64,000 nt of DNA from the NCBI RefSeq assembly GCF_002205675.1, contig NZ_NISK01000002.1, forward strand, positions 620,001-684,000. The letters are read 5' to 3'. Below, piece by piece: positions 1 to 8,577 of this stretch; the stretch's first letter is position 1, and every line of letters starts with the position of its first letter. Position numbers and translations under genes: made by a program. The DNA comes from Sphingopyxis bauzanensis (lineage in GTDB: Bacteria; Pseudomonadota; Alphaproteobacteria; Sphingomonadales; Sphingomonadaceae). Under the pieces are notes generated by a model. That model had not been told where the DNA came from. It worked only from the letters and a program-made list of their open reading frames with translations, and ran no database searches.

Positions 1-705
1 GAGAAGCATTACGCGCGCATCGCTGTCGGCGCGCAGCGTCATCCCCTGCCCGGGTTTCAATATATAGAGGCTGTAACGGTCGAGCTTTTCGCCATCGAGG
101 CTCGCGTCACCCAGCGCGACGAGCACGGCGCGCTCGTCGGCCTCGGCCTCGACCGGAATGCTCGACCCGGCGTTCATCAAAATATCGGCGTAGATCGTCG
201 CGGCATGCTGGGTGATCGGCGAGGTCGCGCCCCACAGACTACCCATGATGACCCGTGCCGACACGCCGCCGTCCTCAATCAGCGGCAAATCGTCCTTCGC
301 GACATGCTCGAATGCCGCATCGATCTCTTCCTTGCCATCGGGCAGCGCGAGCCAGGTTTGCATTCCTGAAATGCCAGAGCCTGCAGCGCGCTCGGCGGCA
401 GGGGTGCGTTCCGAATGGACGATGCCGCTACCCGCGGTCATCAGGTTGCAAGCGCCGGGGCGGATCGTTGCCAGCGTACCCAGGCTATCGCGATGATCGA
501 TCGCGCCCTCGAACAAATAGGTGACGGTCGCCAGGTTGATATGCGGATGCGGGCGCACATCCATGCCGGTACCGATGTCGAAATGCGCCGGACCAAACTG
601 GTCGACAAAAATGAAGGGGCCGACCATCGTGCGCGCCTTGTTGGGCAGCGTCCGCCGCACTTCAAAGGCGCCCAGATCGTGGGTCGAGGGGGTGATGATA
701 TCCAT
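1..705 (-). CDS. pirin family protein (3' end outside window)
   Basis: Partial gene, 235 codons in the window; the C-terminus lies beyond base 1. It begins MDIITPSTHDLG and carries the pirin metal-binding set: HPH at residues 53-55 within RPHPHINLAT, and H97 and E99 in GIVHSERT, in a double cupin-type fold. Bacterial pirins are cytosolic metal-binding proteins; some act as quercetinases or modulate pyruvate metabolism, and nothing here decides which. The ATG at 703-705 lies two bases after the stop of the upstream cupin gene, so it is the last visible gene of a bolA-cupin-pirin operon. Identity is secure; substrate unknown. Confidence 0.93.
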   Translation of the reverse strand, partial: MDIITPSTHDLGAFEVRRTLPNKARTMVGPFIFVDQFGPAHFDIGTGMDVRPHPHINLATVTYLFEGAIDHRDSLGTLATIRPGACNLMTAGSGIVHSERTPAAERAAGSGISGMQTWLALPDGKEEIDAAFEHVAKDDLPLIEDGGVSARVIMGSLWGATSPITQHAATIYADILMNAGSSIPVEAEADERAVLVALGDASLDGEKLDRYSLYILKPGQGMTLRADSDARVMLL

Positions 706-707
706 CT

Positions 708-1082
708 TCAGTCCAGCCTTTCCAGCGTTCGCCGCGTCTTCTCGGTCTCGACATTGCCGGTGTTCAGGGTTGATCCGGGTTCGAGCAACACGACATGGCA
801 TTCGCCGCCCAGCGCCTCGGGACAATGTTCGACACCGCACGGCACGATGATGAACTCGCCCGGCTCCACGATCACGTCGCCAGTTCGCAGCCCCATTTTC
901 ATCCTTCCGGCGATGACGAGGAATAATTCGTCCTCTGAATAATGATGATGCCAGTCAAACTTGCCGTCGAGCTTAACCAGCTTGACCTGAAAATTGTTGA
1001 TGTCGCCCGCGACATGCGGGCTCCAGGCTTCGGGGATTCTTGCAAAGGCTTCGGCGAGATTGACCTTGGCGACCATCGTCAT
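708..1082 (-). CDS. small cupin-domain protein
   Basis: 124-aa single-domain cupin. The cupin-1 motif is visible as DWHHHYSEDELFLV (His45-47, Glu50-52), followed by GDVIVEPGEF and the second-motif region VPCGVEHCPEA. This is a metal-binding beta barrel; enzymatic role and ligand unknown. I chose the ATG at 1080-1082 (MTMVAKV) because it overlaps the TGA of the upstream BolA gene in an ATGA, implying translational coupling. The frame stays open upstream to 1202, but that stretch is antisense-like and inside bolA. The neighbouring pirin is also a cupin, so two cupins share one operon. Confidence 0.88.
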   Translation of the reverse strand: MTMVAKVNLAEAFARIPEAWSPHVAGDINNFQVKLVKLDGKFDWHHHYSEDELFLVIAGRMKMGLRTGDVIVEPGEFIIVPCGVEHCPEALGGECHVVLLEPGSTLNTGNVETEKTRRTLERLD

Positions 1083-1369
1083 TCTCCAGGCGCTGTTGCC
1101 TTGATCGCGAGCGCGTGAACGCGCTGCCCCGGCAAATCGCCGAGCGCCTTGTTCACCGTGCGTTGGCGGGCGACGCGATCCATCCCGGAAAAGCCCGCCC
1201 ATTCGATGGTCAGGCTGAAATGCGATTCGCCCGATCCATCGTCGCCCGCGTGGCCGTGATGGCTGGCACTATCGTTGCTCAGGTCGAAAGTGGCGTCGGG
1301 AAAAGCTGCACGGAGCATGCTTTCCATCTCTTGCTGCACGGGGCCATTGCTGCTCATGGGGTTGACCAT
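1079..1369 (-). CDS. BolA family protein
   Basis: 96 aa. The BolA core is recognisable: HFSLTIEWAGFSGM, then RVARQRTVNKAL (the usual RVxRHRxV helix) and the family-typical ending VHALAIKATAPGE. BolA proteins pair with monothiol glutaredoxins and coordinate Fe-S clusters, or act in envelope stress regulation. A His/Asp/Gly-rich segment (residues about 36-47) lies in the loop that carries the cluster ligand in related proteins. Start could be Met1 or Met5. First gene of the bolA-cupin-pirin operon. It is divergent from the J-domain gene, an arrangement common next to cobS in alphaproteobacteria. Confidence 0.92.
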   Translation of the reverse strand: MVNPMSSNGPVQQEMESMLRAAFPDATFDLSNDSASHHGHAGDDGSGESHFSLTIEWAGFSGMDRVARQRTVNKALGDLPGQRVHALAIKATAPGE

Positions 1370-1421
1370 AACCGCTCCGTCGCCAAATTATAAGACCTCC
1401 CCCATCTCTTGAAAGCGCATT

Positions 1422-2015
1422 TTGCCGACGCCTCCCCGCCCCAACCGTTTCCATGGTCGTGTCCCGCGCGACGAACCCTGCGCCGCGCCCGGATGCCGTG
1501 AAGCGGGCGAGTTTCGCGCCCCGATGTCGTGGACGCGCTCTCCGGACGGACCGCCGCAATATCGCTGGCTGTGCCTCGACCATGTCCGCGAATTCAACGC
1601 GGGATATAATTTCTTCGAGGGCATGAACCCCGACCAGATCATGGCGGCGCAGTCGCCGACCGCGGGATGGGAGACCGAAAGCCGCAGCTTTCGCGCCGCG
1701 GGCAGCGCCGACCTGCCGCCGCGCTGGGCCGATTTCAAGGATCCGATCGATGCGCTGGGCGCGCGTTTTCGCCAGCGGATGGACGAGGCGCGGCGCGAGG
1801 CGGCCAATCCGGGGCTGACGCGTGAGGAGCATAGCGCAATGCAATTGCTCGGCCTCGCCGCCGACGCCGACCGCGCCGCGCTGCGGCGACGTTACAGCGA
1901 GCTCGTCCGCCGCTATCATCCCGACCGCAACGGCGGCGACCGCAGTTTCGAGTCGCGGCTGGGTGAGGTCGTCGCGGCGTATCAATTGCTCCGCAAGACC
2001 AAGGCCTTTGCTTGA
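1422..2015 (+). CDS. J-domain (DnaJ-like) co-chaperone
   Basis: 197 aa with a C-terminal J domain: residues about 138-195, with the diagnostic HPD at 166-168 in RRYHPDRNGGDRSF, the motif that stimulates Hsp70 ATPase. The N-terminal half is specific to this alphaproteobacterial type and has C20, C25, C51 and H54 spaced as a possible zinc site (inference). The start is a TTG at 1422; a TGA at 1410-1412 closes the frame just upstream, and the next ATG (1524) would remove the conserved RFHGRV segment. Followed 13 bases later by the SnoaL-like gene and then cobS, the usual alphaproteobacterial neighbourhood. Confidence 0.88.
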   Translation: MPTPPRPNRFHGRVPRDEPCAAPGCREAGEFRAPMSWTRSPDGPPQYRWLCLDHVREFNAGYNFFEGMNPDQIMAAQSPTAGWETESRSFRAAGSADLPPRWADFKDPIDALGARFRQRMDEARREAANPGLTREEHSAMQLLGLAADADRAALRRRYSELVRRYHPDRNGGDRSFESRLGEVVAAYQLLRKTKAFA

Positions 2016-2028
2016 GGGGACAGGTGCG

Positions 2029-2466
2029 ATGAGCGAATTGGATGAAGCCCGGATCGAGGTGGTGCGCCGCCATATGGCGCTCGAGATCACCCACGATTGG
2101 GACGGCGTCATCGCGACCTTCGATCATCCGCGCTACGAACTGCTCGGCCCCGGAACGGTGTTTGACGGCGAAGCCGCAGTGCGGTCCTATTTCGCCGCGT
2201 CGCGCGAGCCATTTCCCGATCAGGCGAACGAGGTGATCGCGATCGCCGCCGATGCCGCGACCGACACGGTGCTCGTCGAATTCTGGCTGACCGGTACACA
2301 TCTTGGCCCGCTGAAGCTGGGGCTGCGCACGATCGAGCCGACCGGCAAGGCGTTTCGCATCCGCATGGCCGCGAGTTTCGAATTTGCCCCCGGAAGCGAC
2401 AAGATCGTCTGTGAACGCCCCTATTACGACCAGTCGGCGGTGATGAAGGCGCTCGGGCTGCTCTGA
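2029..2466 (+). CDS. SnoaL-like / NTF2-fold polyketide-cyclase-type protein
   Basis: 145 aa, starting [12 protein letters not shown]. The sequence has the SnoaL/ester-cyclase layout: an N-terminal helix with [24 protein letters not shown], then [20 protein letters not shown], and a beta-rich half ending in [18 protein letters not shown]. These small alpha+beta barrels bind diverse hydrophobic ligands; no specific substrate can be named. The ATG at 2029 is 13 bases past the J-domain stop and follows GGGGACAGG. It sits between the J-domain gene and cobS. Confidence 0.8.
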   Translation: MSELDEARIEVVRRHMALEITHDWDGVIATFDHPRYELLGPGTVFDGEAAVRSYFAASREPFPDQANEVIAIAADAATDTVLVEFWLTGTHLGPLKLGLRTIEPTGKAFRIRMAASFEFAPGSDKIVCERPYYDQSAVMKALGLL

Positions 2467-2563
2467 AAAGGCGTTGCAAGCTGAAACCGACGCCTATACC
2501 GCGCTAGCCGAAGCGCCGGGCAACGGCGACTCTCTCCCGACCGCCTTCGCTGGACCTTGTGAC

Positions 2564-3553
2564 ATGACCGATATTCCGAACAGCCTTCCCGACCATCACG
2601 GTTCGACGCTCCTCGCGGCGCCCGATATCGAGGTCGATGCACGCGAGCTGTTCGGCATCGACATCGTCATGAAGGTGCCGGCGTTCAGCGAGGCCGACGA
2701 GCGCGTTCCCGACCTTGACCCCGCCTATGTGTTCGACGGCGACACGACGCTCGCGATCCTCGCCGGCTTCAAGTTCAACCGTCGCGTGATGGTCCAGGGC
2801 TATCATGGCACCGGCAAGTCGACGCATATCGAACAGGTCGCGGCGCGGCTGAAATGGCCGTGTATCCGTGTCAACCTCGACGCGCATATCAGCCGTATCG
2901 ACCTTGTCGGCCGTGACGCAATCGTGCTGCGCGACGGCCAGCAGGTTACCGAATTTCGCGAAGGCCTGCTCCCTTGGGCGCTCCAGACGCCGACCGCGCT
3001 CGTCTTCGACGAATATGATGCGGGTCGTCCCGACGTGATGTTCGTGATCCAGCGCGTACTGGAAGCCGAGGGCAAGTTGACCCTGCTCGACCAGAACCGC
3101 GTGATCCGACCAAACCCCTATTTCCGTCTGTTCTCGACCGCCAATACCGTCGGGCTCGGCGATACGAGCGGGCTGTATCATGGCACGCAGCAGATCAATC
3201 AGGGCCAGATGGACCGCTGGAACATCGTCGTCACCTTGAACTACCTGCCCGCCGCGACCGAAAGCGCGATCATACTGGCCAAGGTGCCGAACACCGACGA
3301 CACCACGGTTGCCAATATGGTCAAGGTCGCGGATCTGACCCGGCAGGGTTTCATCAACGGCGACATTTCGACCGTCATGAGCCCGCGCACCGTGATCAGC
3401 TGGGCGCAGAACGCCGCGATCTTCAACAACCTCGGCTTCGCCTTCCGCCTCAGCTTCCTCAACAAATGCGACGAGGCCGAGCGGATGATCGTCGCTGAAT
3501 ATTATCAGCGCGTGTTTGGCGAAGATTTGCCCGAAGGCGTCATCGGCAAGTGA
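2564..3553 (+). CDS. cobS: cobaltochelatase subunit CobS
   Basis: 329 aa, MoxR-type AAA+ ATPase of the aerobic cobaltochelatase CobNST, which inserts cobalt into hydrogenobyrinate a,c-diamide. Walker A is GYHGTGKST (about residues 79-87), Walker B is [10 protein letters not shown] (about 145-154), and the sensor region has [19 protein letters not shown]. Length matches the family. The open frame runs up from 2474, but the conserved N-terminus begins at the ATG of 2564 ([13 protein letters not shown]). cobT lies 2.7 kb downstream, separated by three genes; cobN is not in the window. CobST-like pairs also occur without cobalamin synthesis, so the assignment assumes cobN elsewhere. Confidence 0.95.
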   Translation: MTDIPNSLPDHHGSTLLAAPDIEVDARELFGIDIVMKVPAFSEADERVPDLDPAYVFDGDTTLAILAGFKFNRRVMVQGYHGTGKSTHIEQVAARLKWPCIRVNLDAHISRIDLVGRDAIVLRDGQQVTEFREGLLPWALQTPTALVFDEYDAGRPDVMFVIQRVLEAEGKLTLLDQNRVIRPNPYFRLFSTANTVGLGDTSGLYHGTQQINQGQMDRWNIVVTLNYLPAATESAIILAKVPNTDDTTVANMVKVADLTRQGFINGDISTVMSPRTVISWAQNAAIFNNLGFAFRLSFLNKCDEAERMIVAEYYQRVFGEDLPEGVIGK

Positions 3554-4743
3554 TGATGGTGCGCCGCCTGACGGTGGCCGCAACCGCGCTGGCGTTATCG
3601 GGTTGCAGCATCGCAGCCGTCGATTATGGCCCGGTCCGCCACGCCGACTATGTCGCCGATCCGCGCTGCACGGCGCAGCCGGGTGCGGTGGTCGATGGCG
3701 ACGCCTTGCCGTTGTTCTTTGCCACAACCCGCCTGCCCGACTGCCGCACTGGCGATATCAGCATGCTCCGGCACCGGGGCGACAAGATCCGCTATGGCCG
3801 TTTTGCCGTGCCGCGCGAGGTTGAGGTGGGGGGCAAGAAAAAGCTCCGCACGCCGATGGCATTTCAGGCGTCGGTTGATTGGTGGACGGCATTGCAGGCC
3901 GAGACCGATCGGCGGCAGGGACGCGTGCTGCTTTATGTCCACGGCTATCGTGAGACGTTCGAGACGACATCGAAGGATGCGGCGCAGATTGCGCGGATGA
4001 CCGGCTTCGACGGTCCGGTGATCGAGTATAGCTGGCCGTCGCAGGGCGAAGTGCTGAGCTACGCGGTCGACGAGACCAACATGTATCACGACGTCCGCAG
4101 ATTTCGCGATTTCCTGAAGACGCTCGCCGAGCGGCCGTGGGTCAAGGAAATCGTCGTCGTTTCGCACTCGCTGGGAGCGCGGCTGGTCATTCCGGCCATC
4201 GCCTATGTCGATCGCACGTCGAGCAGTGCCGACAGCAGCAATATCTCGAACGTTATCCTCGCGTCACCTGACATCGATCGCGAAACCTTTGAACGCGACA
4301 TCGAGGAAGAGGTGCTGTCGCCGCGGCGCGTCGCCAACAACCGGCGGATCACCGTCTATGTCTCGCACGCCGACAAGGCGCTCGCCGCGTCGCGCGCTCT
4401 GCATGGCTATCCACGGCTCGGATCGCCTTATTGTTTCGATCCGTTCGAGGCGGCCGACCTGAAAGCCAAGGGACTGCCGGTGCGCTGTTATCCGGTGTCG
4501 GTCGCCGGATTGACCGTTGTCGACACCACCGATGTGTCGCGCAGCGCGACCGGGCACAGCAATTTCCTGCGCAGTGCGGTCGCGTGTCGCGATTTTGTTG
4601 ATGTCGTGGCCGACAAGCGGGCGCGGCCCGAGCGGGTGGCGACGCATCTGGCGCATGCGTTCCGACTGCTCCCCGACCCGGCGGAGCCGAAGCCCGATGA
4701 TGAAACGATTTGCAATCGCGTGCCGGTGGCTGCCGCGCCCTAA
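3553..4743 (+). CDS. DUF900-type alpha/beta hydrolase, predicted lipoprotein
   Basis: 396 aa from the ATG at 3553, which overlaps the cobS TGA (TGATG). Residues 1-18 form a lipoprotein signal (ATALALSGC, lipobox Cys18), so the protein is probably membrane-tethered in the periplasm. The catalytic core shows LPLFFATTR, then VLLYVHGYRETFETTSKDAA, EYSWPSQGEVLSYAVD and the nucleophile elbow VVSHSLGARL with Ser206. This is the DUF900 hydrolase pattern; substrate unknown. It lies in the cobS transcription unit, which may only reflect local gene order. A GTG at 3550 and an ATG at 3556 are alternative starts. Confidence 0.88.
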   Translation: MMVRRLTVAATALALSGCSIAAVDYGPVRHADYVADPRCTAQPGAVVDGDALPLFFATTRLPDCRTGDISMLRHRGDKIRYGRFAVPREVEVGGKKKLRTPMAFQASVDWWTALQAETDRRQGRVLLYVHGYRETFETTSKDAAQIARMTGFDGPVIEYSWPSQGEVLSYAVDETNMYHDVRRFRDFLKTLAERPWVKEIVVVSHSLGARLVIPAIAYVDRTSSSADSSNISNVILASPDIDRETFERDIEEEVLSPRRVANNRRITVYVSHADKALAASRALHGYPRLGSPYCFDPFEAADLKAKGLPVRCYPVSVAGLTVVDTTDVSRSATGHSNFLRSAVACRDFVDVVADKRARPERVATHLAHAFRLLPDPAEPKPDDETICNRVPVAAAP

Positions 4744-4871
4744 AATCCGCACATCATGGCGAAATCGGCGAGCCAGACGGTCGGCCCTTCGCCGCGCCAC
4801 AGCCACAGGCCGCCCACCGCGATCACTGCGAACAGCCCCAGAGCCGCCACATCCTGCCGCGTCAATTTCAT
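4740..4871 (-). CDS. 43-aa membrane peptide coupled to the MFS gene
   Basis: ORF of 43 codons reading MKLTRQDVAALGLFAVIAVG and continuing through GLWLWRGEGPTVWLADFAMM to CGF. It has a basic N-terminus, one hydrophobic helix (residues 9-25) and a Trp-rich tail. Its ATG overlaps the stop of the MFS transporter in an ATGA, as real gene pairs do throughout this window, and its TAG overlaps the convergent DUF900 stop, so no base is spare. Function unknown; a small partner of the transporter is an inference. Confidence 0.6.
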   Translation of the reverse strand: MKLTRQDVAALGLFAVIAVGGLWLWRGEGPTVWLADFAMMCGF

Positions 4872-6088
4872 GCTGGTTGCAGCCGTCTGACTGGCGCGTC
4901 GGCGATCGGCAGGTGGACGAGCCCCGCGAACAGGCCGAGCGCGATCGAGATACCCCAGGCGAAATTATAGCTGCCGGTCGCGTCGAAGATCAGCCCCGCC
5001 ATCCATGCGCCGAAAAAGCTGCCAACCTGATGACTGAGGAACACGATACCATAGAGCATTGAGAGGTGGCGGATGCCAAAAATGCGCCCGACGATTCCGC
5101 TGGTCAGCGGGACGGTGCCGAGCCACAGAAAGCCCATTGCCCCCGCGAACAGCAGCGCGCTCGCATGGGTGAGCGGCAGGAATAGGAACAGCGCGATGAC
5201 CGCAGCGCGCGCGACATAGAGCCCCGACAGGACATATTTCTGGCGCAGCACGTCGCCCGCGCGGCCAAAGATATAGGAGCCGAGGATATTGAAAAGCCCG
5301 ACCAGCGCCAGCACCTGCGCGCCGATCCCGATCCCCAGTCCCTTGTCGTCGAGATAGGCGGGCAGATGCGTCGCGATGAAAGCGATGTGGAAACCGCACA
5401 CAAAGAAACCGGCATTGAGCAGCCAGAAACCGCGGTGAACCCCGGCTTCGCGGAGCGCCTCGCGCGCCGTCTGTTCAGCCTCGGCGGCGACGCCTGGACC
5501 GCCGTCAGTCCGCCCGGCGACCCCGATCGCGAGCAGGCCACATAGCGCGACCAGCCCCGCCATGATCCACAAGGTCTGGTGATAGCCGACGTCACCGAGC
5601 AACATCGACGCCAGCGGCACGACAAGGAACTGCCCAAGTGAGCCGCCCGCGGTAACGATACCAAAGGCGCTGCTACGCTTTTCTGGACTGACGACTCGCC
5701 CGACCGCACCAAGCACGACGACAAAGGTCGTCGCCGACTGCGCCATGCCGATAAAGATGCCGAAGCTGATATGCAGCCCGATCGCGTCGGTCGCAAATGC
5801 CGCGCCGATCAACCCGAGCGCGTAAAGCAGCGCGCCGCCCAGCACGACACGGCCCGCGCCATGCTTGTCGGCCAGCGCGCCAACGAACGGCTGAACCAGT
5901 CCGAAGAGCAGGTTCTGGAGCGCCATCGCGAGGCCGAAATCGGATCGGCTGATCCCGATATCGACGCTCATCTGTGGCAGGAACAGCCCGAACGACTGGC
6001 GCACTCCCATCGCGAGGGTGACAATGAACGCGGCGCAAGCGATAACCACCCAGGGCTTTTTCATGGGGGACAGGGCGGGAGAGCTCAT
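4868..6088 (-). CDS. MFS transporter
   Basis: 406 aa with about 12 hydrophobic segments and the MFS landmark between TM2 and TM3 (FVGALADKHGAGRVVLGG). TM1 contains GVRQSFGLFLPQMS, and the TM5 region has SFGQFL-like GGSLGQFLVVPLA. The pattern fits the monocarboxylate / oxalate-formate (OFA-like) branch, so an organic anion is the likely cargo, but this is inference. The gene is reversed relative to cobS and cobT and lies between them, with the 43-aa ORF coupled at its 3' end. Start MSSPALSPMKKPW; a second Met at residue 9 is possible. Confidence 0.88.
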   Translation of the reverse strand: MSSPALSPMKKPWVVIACAAFIVTLAMGVRQSFGLFLPQMSVDIGISRSDFGLAMALQNLLFGLVQPFVGALADKHGAGRVVLGGALLYALGLIGAAFATDAIGLHISFGIFIGMAQSATTFVVVLGAVGRVVSPEKRSSAFGIVTAGGSLGQFLVVPLASMLLGDVGYHQTLWIMAGLVALCGLLAIGVAGRTDGGPGVAAEAEQTAREALREAGVHRGFWLLNAGFFVCGFHIAFIATHLPAYLDDKGLGIGIGAQVLALVGLFNILGSYIFGRAGDVLRQKYVLSGLYVARAAVIALFLFLPLTHASALLFAGAMGFLWLGTVPLTSGIVGRIFGIRHLSMLYGIVFLSHQVGSFFGAWMAGLIFDATGSYNFAWGISIALGLFAGLVHLPIADAPVRRLQPA

Positions 6089-6157
6089 CCCAGCCGGATG
6101 CGCCCGCGCCCGAACGGCGTCAAGCGAGCTTAGCTATCTGGTTATCTACTCCCTCTT

Positions 6158-6186
6158 CGTCACCCCGGATCAAGTCCGGGGTGACG
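6158..6186. repeat. 12-bp-stem palindrome upstream of cobT
   Basis: Perfect inverted repeat CGTCACCCCGGA / TCCGGGGTGACG around a 5-base loop, in the 160-base gap between the divergent MFS and cobT genes. A related copy lies at about 63206-63275. Its recurrence in unrelated gaps argues for a dispersed REP-like element rather than a terminator of one gene. Confidence 0.7.
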
Positions 6187-6250
6187 ATCGCAACGAGAAA
6201 TTTCTGGCTCTCTTCCTTCCTCCGTAAAAGCTGGTTAGAGCCGACTCGAA

Positions 6251-8074
6251 ATGACCGCCTCCTCGCCCCTCGACGATTTCAAGGCTGCGCTCTCCAGCGT
6301 CGCGCGCGCCGTCACCCGCGACGCAGAGGTCGAGGTCGGCTTTACCGCCGACGCCCCGGCGCAGATCGGCAAGGCGATCAAGGTGCCGACCCCTTCGCGC
6401 ACCCTGCCCGCCGATCAGGTCGCCGAAGCCCGCGGTTTTGCCGATTCCTATGCGCTGCGCATGAAGCACCACAGCGAGAAGCTGCACGCCGCGGCGCGCC
6501 CCGCCGAACCGCTCGCTGCCGCCGCGTTCGACGCGATGGAGCGCGCGCGGATCGAGGCGCTGGGCGCGCGACACATGGACGGGATGCGCGCCAATCTGTC
6601 GGCCAGCCTCGCGATGCGGATGCGCAGCGATCCGATTTCGCGCGCGCAGGGCCGCGACGAGGTCCCGATGTCGAGCGCGCTCGAGTTGTTGCTGCGCGAG
6701 GCACTGACCGGCGAGGCCGCACCGCAGGGGACTGAAACCGGCCTGTCGCTGGTCCGCGAATGGATCGCCAAGGAAGCCGGCGGCGACCTGACCGCTCTGT
6801 CGATGCTGCTCGACGATCAGGCGGCCTTTGCTGAAACCGCCAAGCTCGCACTGCGCCATCTCGACCTGATCCAGAGCGACGAACCGCTGGAACAGGGCGG
6901 CGAGGATGGCGGCGAGGAGGATGAGAGCGAGGCGGACGAAAGCCCGGAAGAGCAGGACAGCGAAGACGGTGGCGCCGGTGAAAGCCAGGTCGACGCGCGC
7001 GCCGAAATGGCCGGCGATCAGGCCGACGACGGCGACAGCGACCCCGACGCGCAGGAAATGGAAGCCGACGGCGAACCCGAAATGGGCGGCGAAGGCGATG
7101 AGGGCATGCTGCCCGTGCGCCCCAACCGCCTGCCCGGCGACATCCCCGATTTCAATTACCTGCGGTTCACCGAAAAGCATGATGAAATCATCCTCGCGAC
7201 CGAGCTGTGCGATGCCGACGAACTGACGCGGCTGCGCGCCTATCTCGACCAGCAGATGCAGCATCTGCAGGGCGCGGTGACCAAGCTCGCCAACCGGCTG
7301 CAGCGCCGGCTGATGGCGCAGCAGAACCGCGCATGGGATTTCGATCAGGAGGAAGGCCAACTCGACGCGGCACGGCTTGCGCGTGTGATCGTCTCGCCCG
7401 GCCAGTCACTGAGCTACAAGATCGAGCGCGATACCGATTTCCGCGATACCGTGGTGACACTGCTGATCGACAATTCGGGATCGATGCGCGGACGGCCGAT
7501 CAGCATCGCCGCGATCAGCGCCGACATCCTCGCGCGCACCCTCGAACGCTGCGGCGTGAAGACCGAAATTTTAGGGTTCACGACCCGGACCTGGAAGGGC
7601 GGCCAGAGCCGCGAGGATTGGCTCGCCGCGGGTCGCCCCGCGCACCCCGGCCGCCTCAACGACCTGCGCCACATCATCTACAAGCCCGCCGACGAACCGT
7701 ATCGTCGTGCGCGCAAGTCGCTGGGACTGATGATGCGCGAGGGGCTGCTCAAGGAAAATATCGACGGCGAAGCGCTCACATGGGCACACAGCCGCATCAT
7801 CAGCCGCCCCGAAGAACGCAAGATTTTGATGGTGATCAGCGACGGTGCGCCGGTCGACGACAGCACATTGTCGGTGAACCATGGCGCCTATCTCGACCAA
7901 CATCTGCGCCAGGTGATCGACTGGATCGAGAATCGCTCGCCGGTGGAGCTGTGTGCGATCGGCATCGGCCATGACGTCACGCGCTATTACAGCCGCGCGG
8001 TGACGATCATGGATGCCGAACAGCTTGGCGGTACTATGGTCGAACAGCTCGCGGGATTGTTCGACATCGATTGA
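6251..8074 (+). CDS. cobT: cobaltochelatase subunit CobT
   Basis: 607 aa. The N-terminal part is the CobT-specific domain ([20 protein letters not shown]). A strongly acidic linker spans about residues 217-285 (runs of Glu, Asp and Gly). The C-terminal von Willebrand A domain carries the MIDAS motif DNSGSMRG near residue 407 and ends [19 protein letters not shown]. CobT forms the AAA+/VWA chelatase motor with CobS and drives CobN. The start ATG follows a short gap after the palindrome at 6158-6186. Separated from cobS by a DUF900 gene and two reversed genes, unlike the tight cobST pair of many relatives. Confidence 0.95.
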   Translation: MTASSPLDDFKAALSSVARAVTRDAEVEVGFTADAPAQIGKAIKVPTPSRTLPADQVAEARGFADSYALRMKHHSEKLHAAARPAEPLAAAAFDAMERARIEALGARHMDGMRANLSASLAMRMRSDPISRAQGRDEVPMSSALELLLREALTGEAAPQGTETGLSLVREWIAKEAGGDLTALSMLLDDQAAFAETAKLALRHLDLIQSDEPLEQGGEDGGEEDESEADESPEEQDSEDGGAGESQVDARAEMAGDQADDGDSDPDAQEMEADGEPEMGGEGDEGMLPVRPNRLPGDIPDFNYLRFTEKHDEIILATELCDADELTRLRAYLDQQMQHLQGAVTKLANRLQRRLMAQQNRAWDFDQEEGQLDAARLARVIVSPGQSLSYKIERDTDFRDTVVTLLIDNSGSMRGRPISIAAISADILARTLERCGVKTEILGFTTRTWKGGQSREDWLAAGRPAHPGRLNDLRHIIYKPADEPYRRARKSLGLMMREGLLKENIDGEALTWAHSRIISRPEERKILMVISDGAPVDDSTLSVNHGAYLDQHLRQVIDWIENRSPVELCAIGIGHDVTRYYSRAVTIMDAEQLGGTMVEQLAGLFDID

Positions 8075-8075
8075 G

Positions 8076-8396
8076 CCGCTGGTTGTCGATGGCATCGTGG
8101 CGATACCCGCCGATGCCGTCGTCGAGGGCCAGTTGAGCCAGGCCGACCAGCGCTGAGCATTCGGGAAGAAGGGCAAGCTCGAAGTCCAGTTGCTCTATGC
8201 CGAGCTCCCCGGCGGCACTGTACGGATCAGCGCCGGAATCGAAGCCAGAGGCAAGGGCGGCGCCGAAGATGCAGTCGCCACCGCGGCCGCCTTCCTTCTG
8301 CTGCCCTTCGTCGCCACCGGGCGTAGCGTGGAAATTCCTGCCGGATCGCAAGTATCGGGCCGCCTCGACCGCGAATTTCGCATCGACCGTCGCTGA
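8076..8396 (+). pseudogene. remnant of a secreted/periplasmic hypothetical gene
   Basis: Read in one frame, the region gives PLVVDGIVAIPADAVVEGQ, a TGA at 8154-8156, then AFGKKGKLEVQLLYAELPGG and a hydrophobic stretch up to GSQVSGRLDREFRIDRR. The pattern (a 'pay attention to stability, add value by GQ' beta repeat, then a Gly-rich hydrophobic segment) looks like the C-terminal two thirds of a longer exported protein. There is no start codon or signal sequence before it because cobT ends there. So it is 5'-truncated and interrupted. An ORF from a TTG at 8190 could still be translated, but I see no ribosome binding site. Confidence 0.55.
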
Positions 8397-8577
8397 TCCG
8401 CCGATCCTTCATTCCGCATAGGGTGACAACCCCCTCCCCCCTCGTTACAAACTCCCTCGGAGCAGCAGGGACTCGCGGCCTGACGACGGGAGCCGCTGCA
8501 CCGAAATATATGCTGTGGGTCGCCAGCATGGCTTGGGGCCGCACCGGGGTGGTGCGTGGCTGAGGGGGCGACTGTAT

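Noticed and set aside
2504..3727. 407-codon minus-strand frame opposite cobS
   Set aside because: Antisense shadow with no family pattern.
8190..8396. Independent 68-aa gene after cobT
   Set aside because: No ribosome binding site; the same frame continues upstream of the TGA as the same protein, so it is a remnant.
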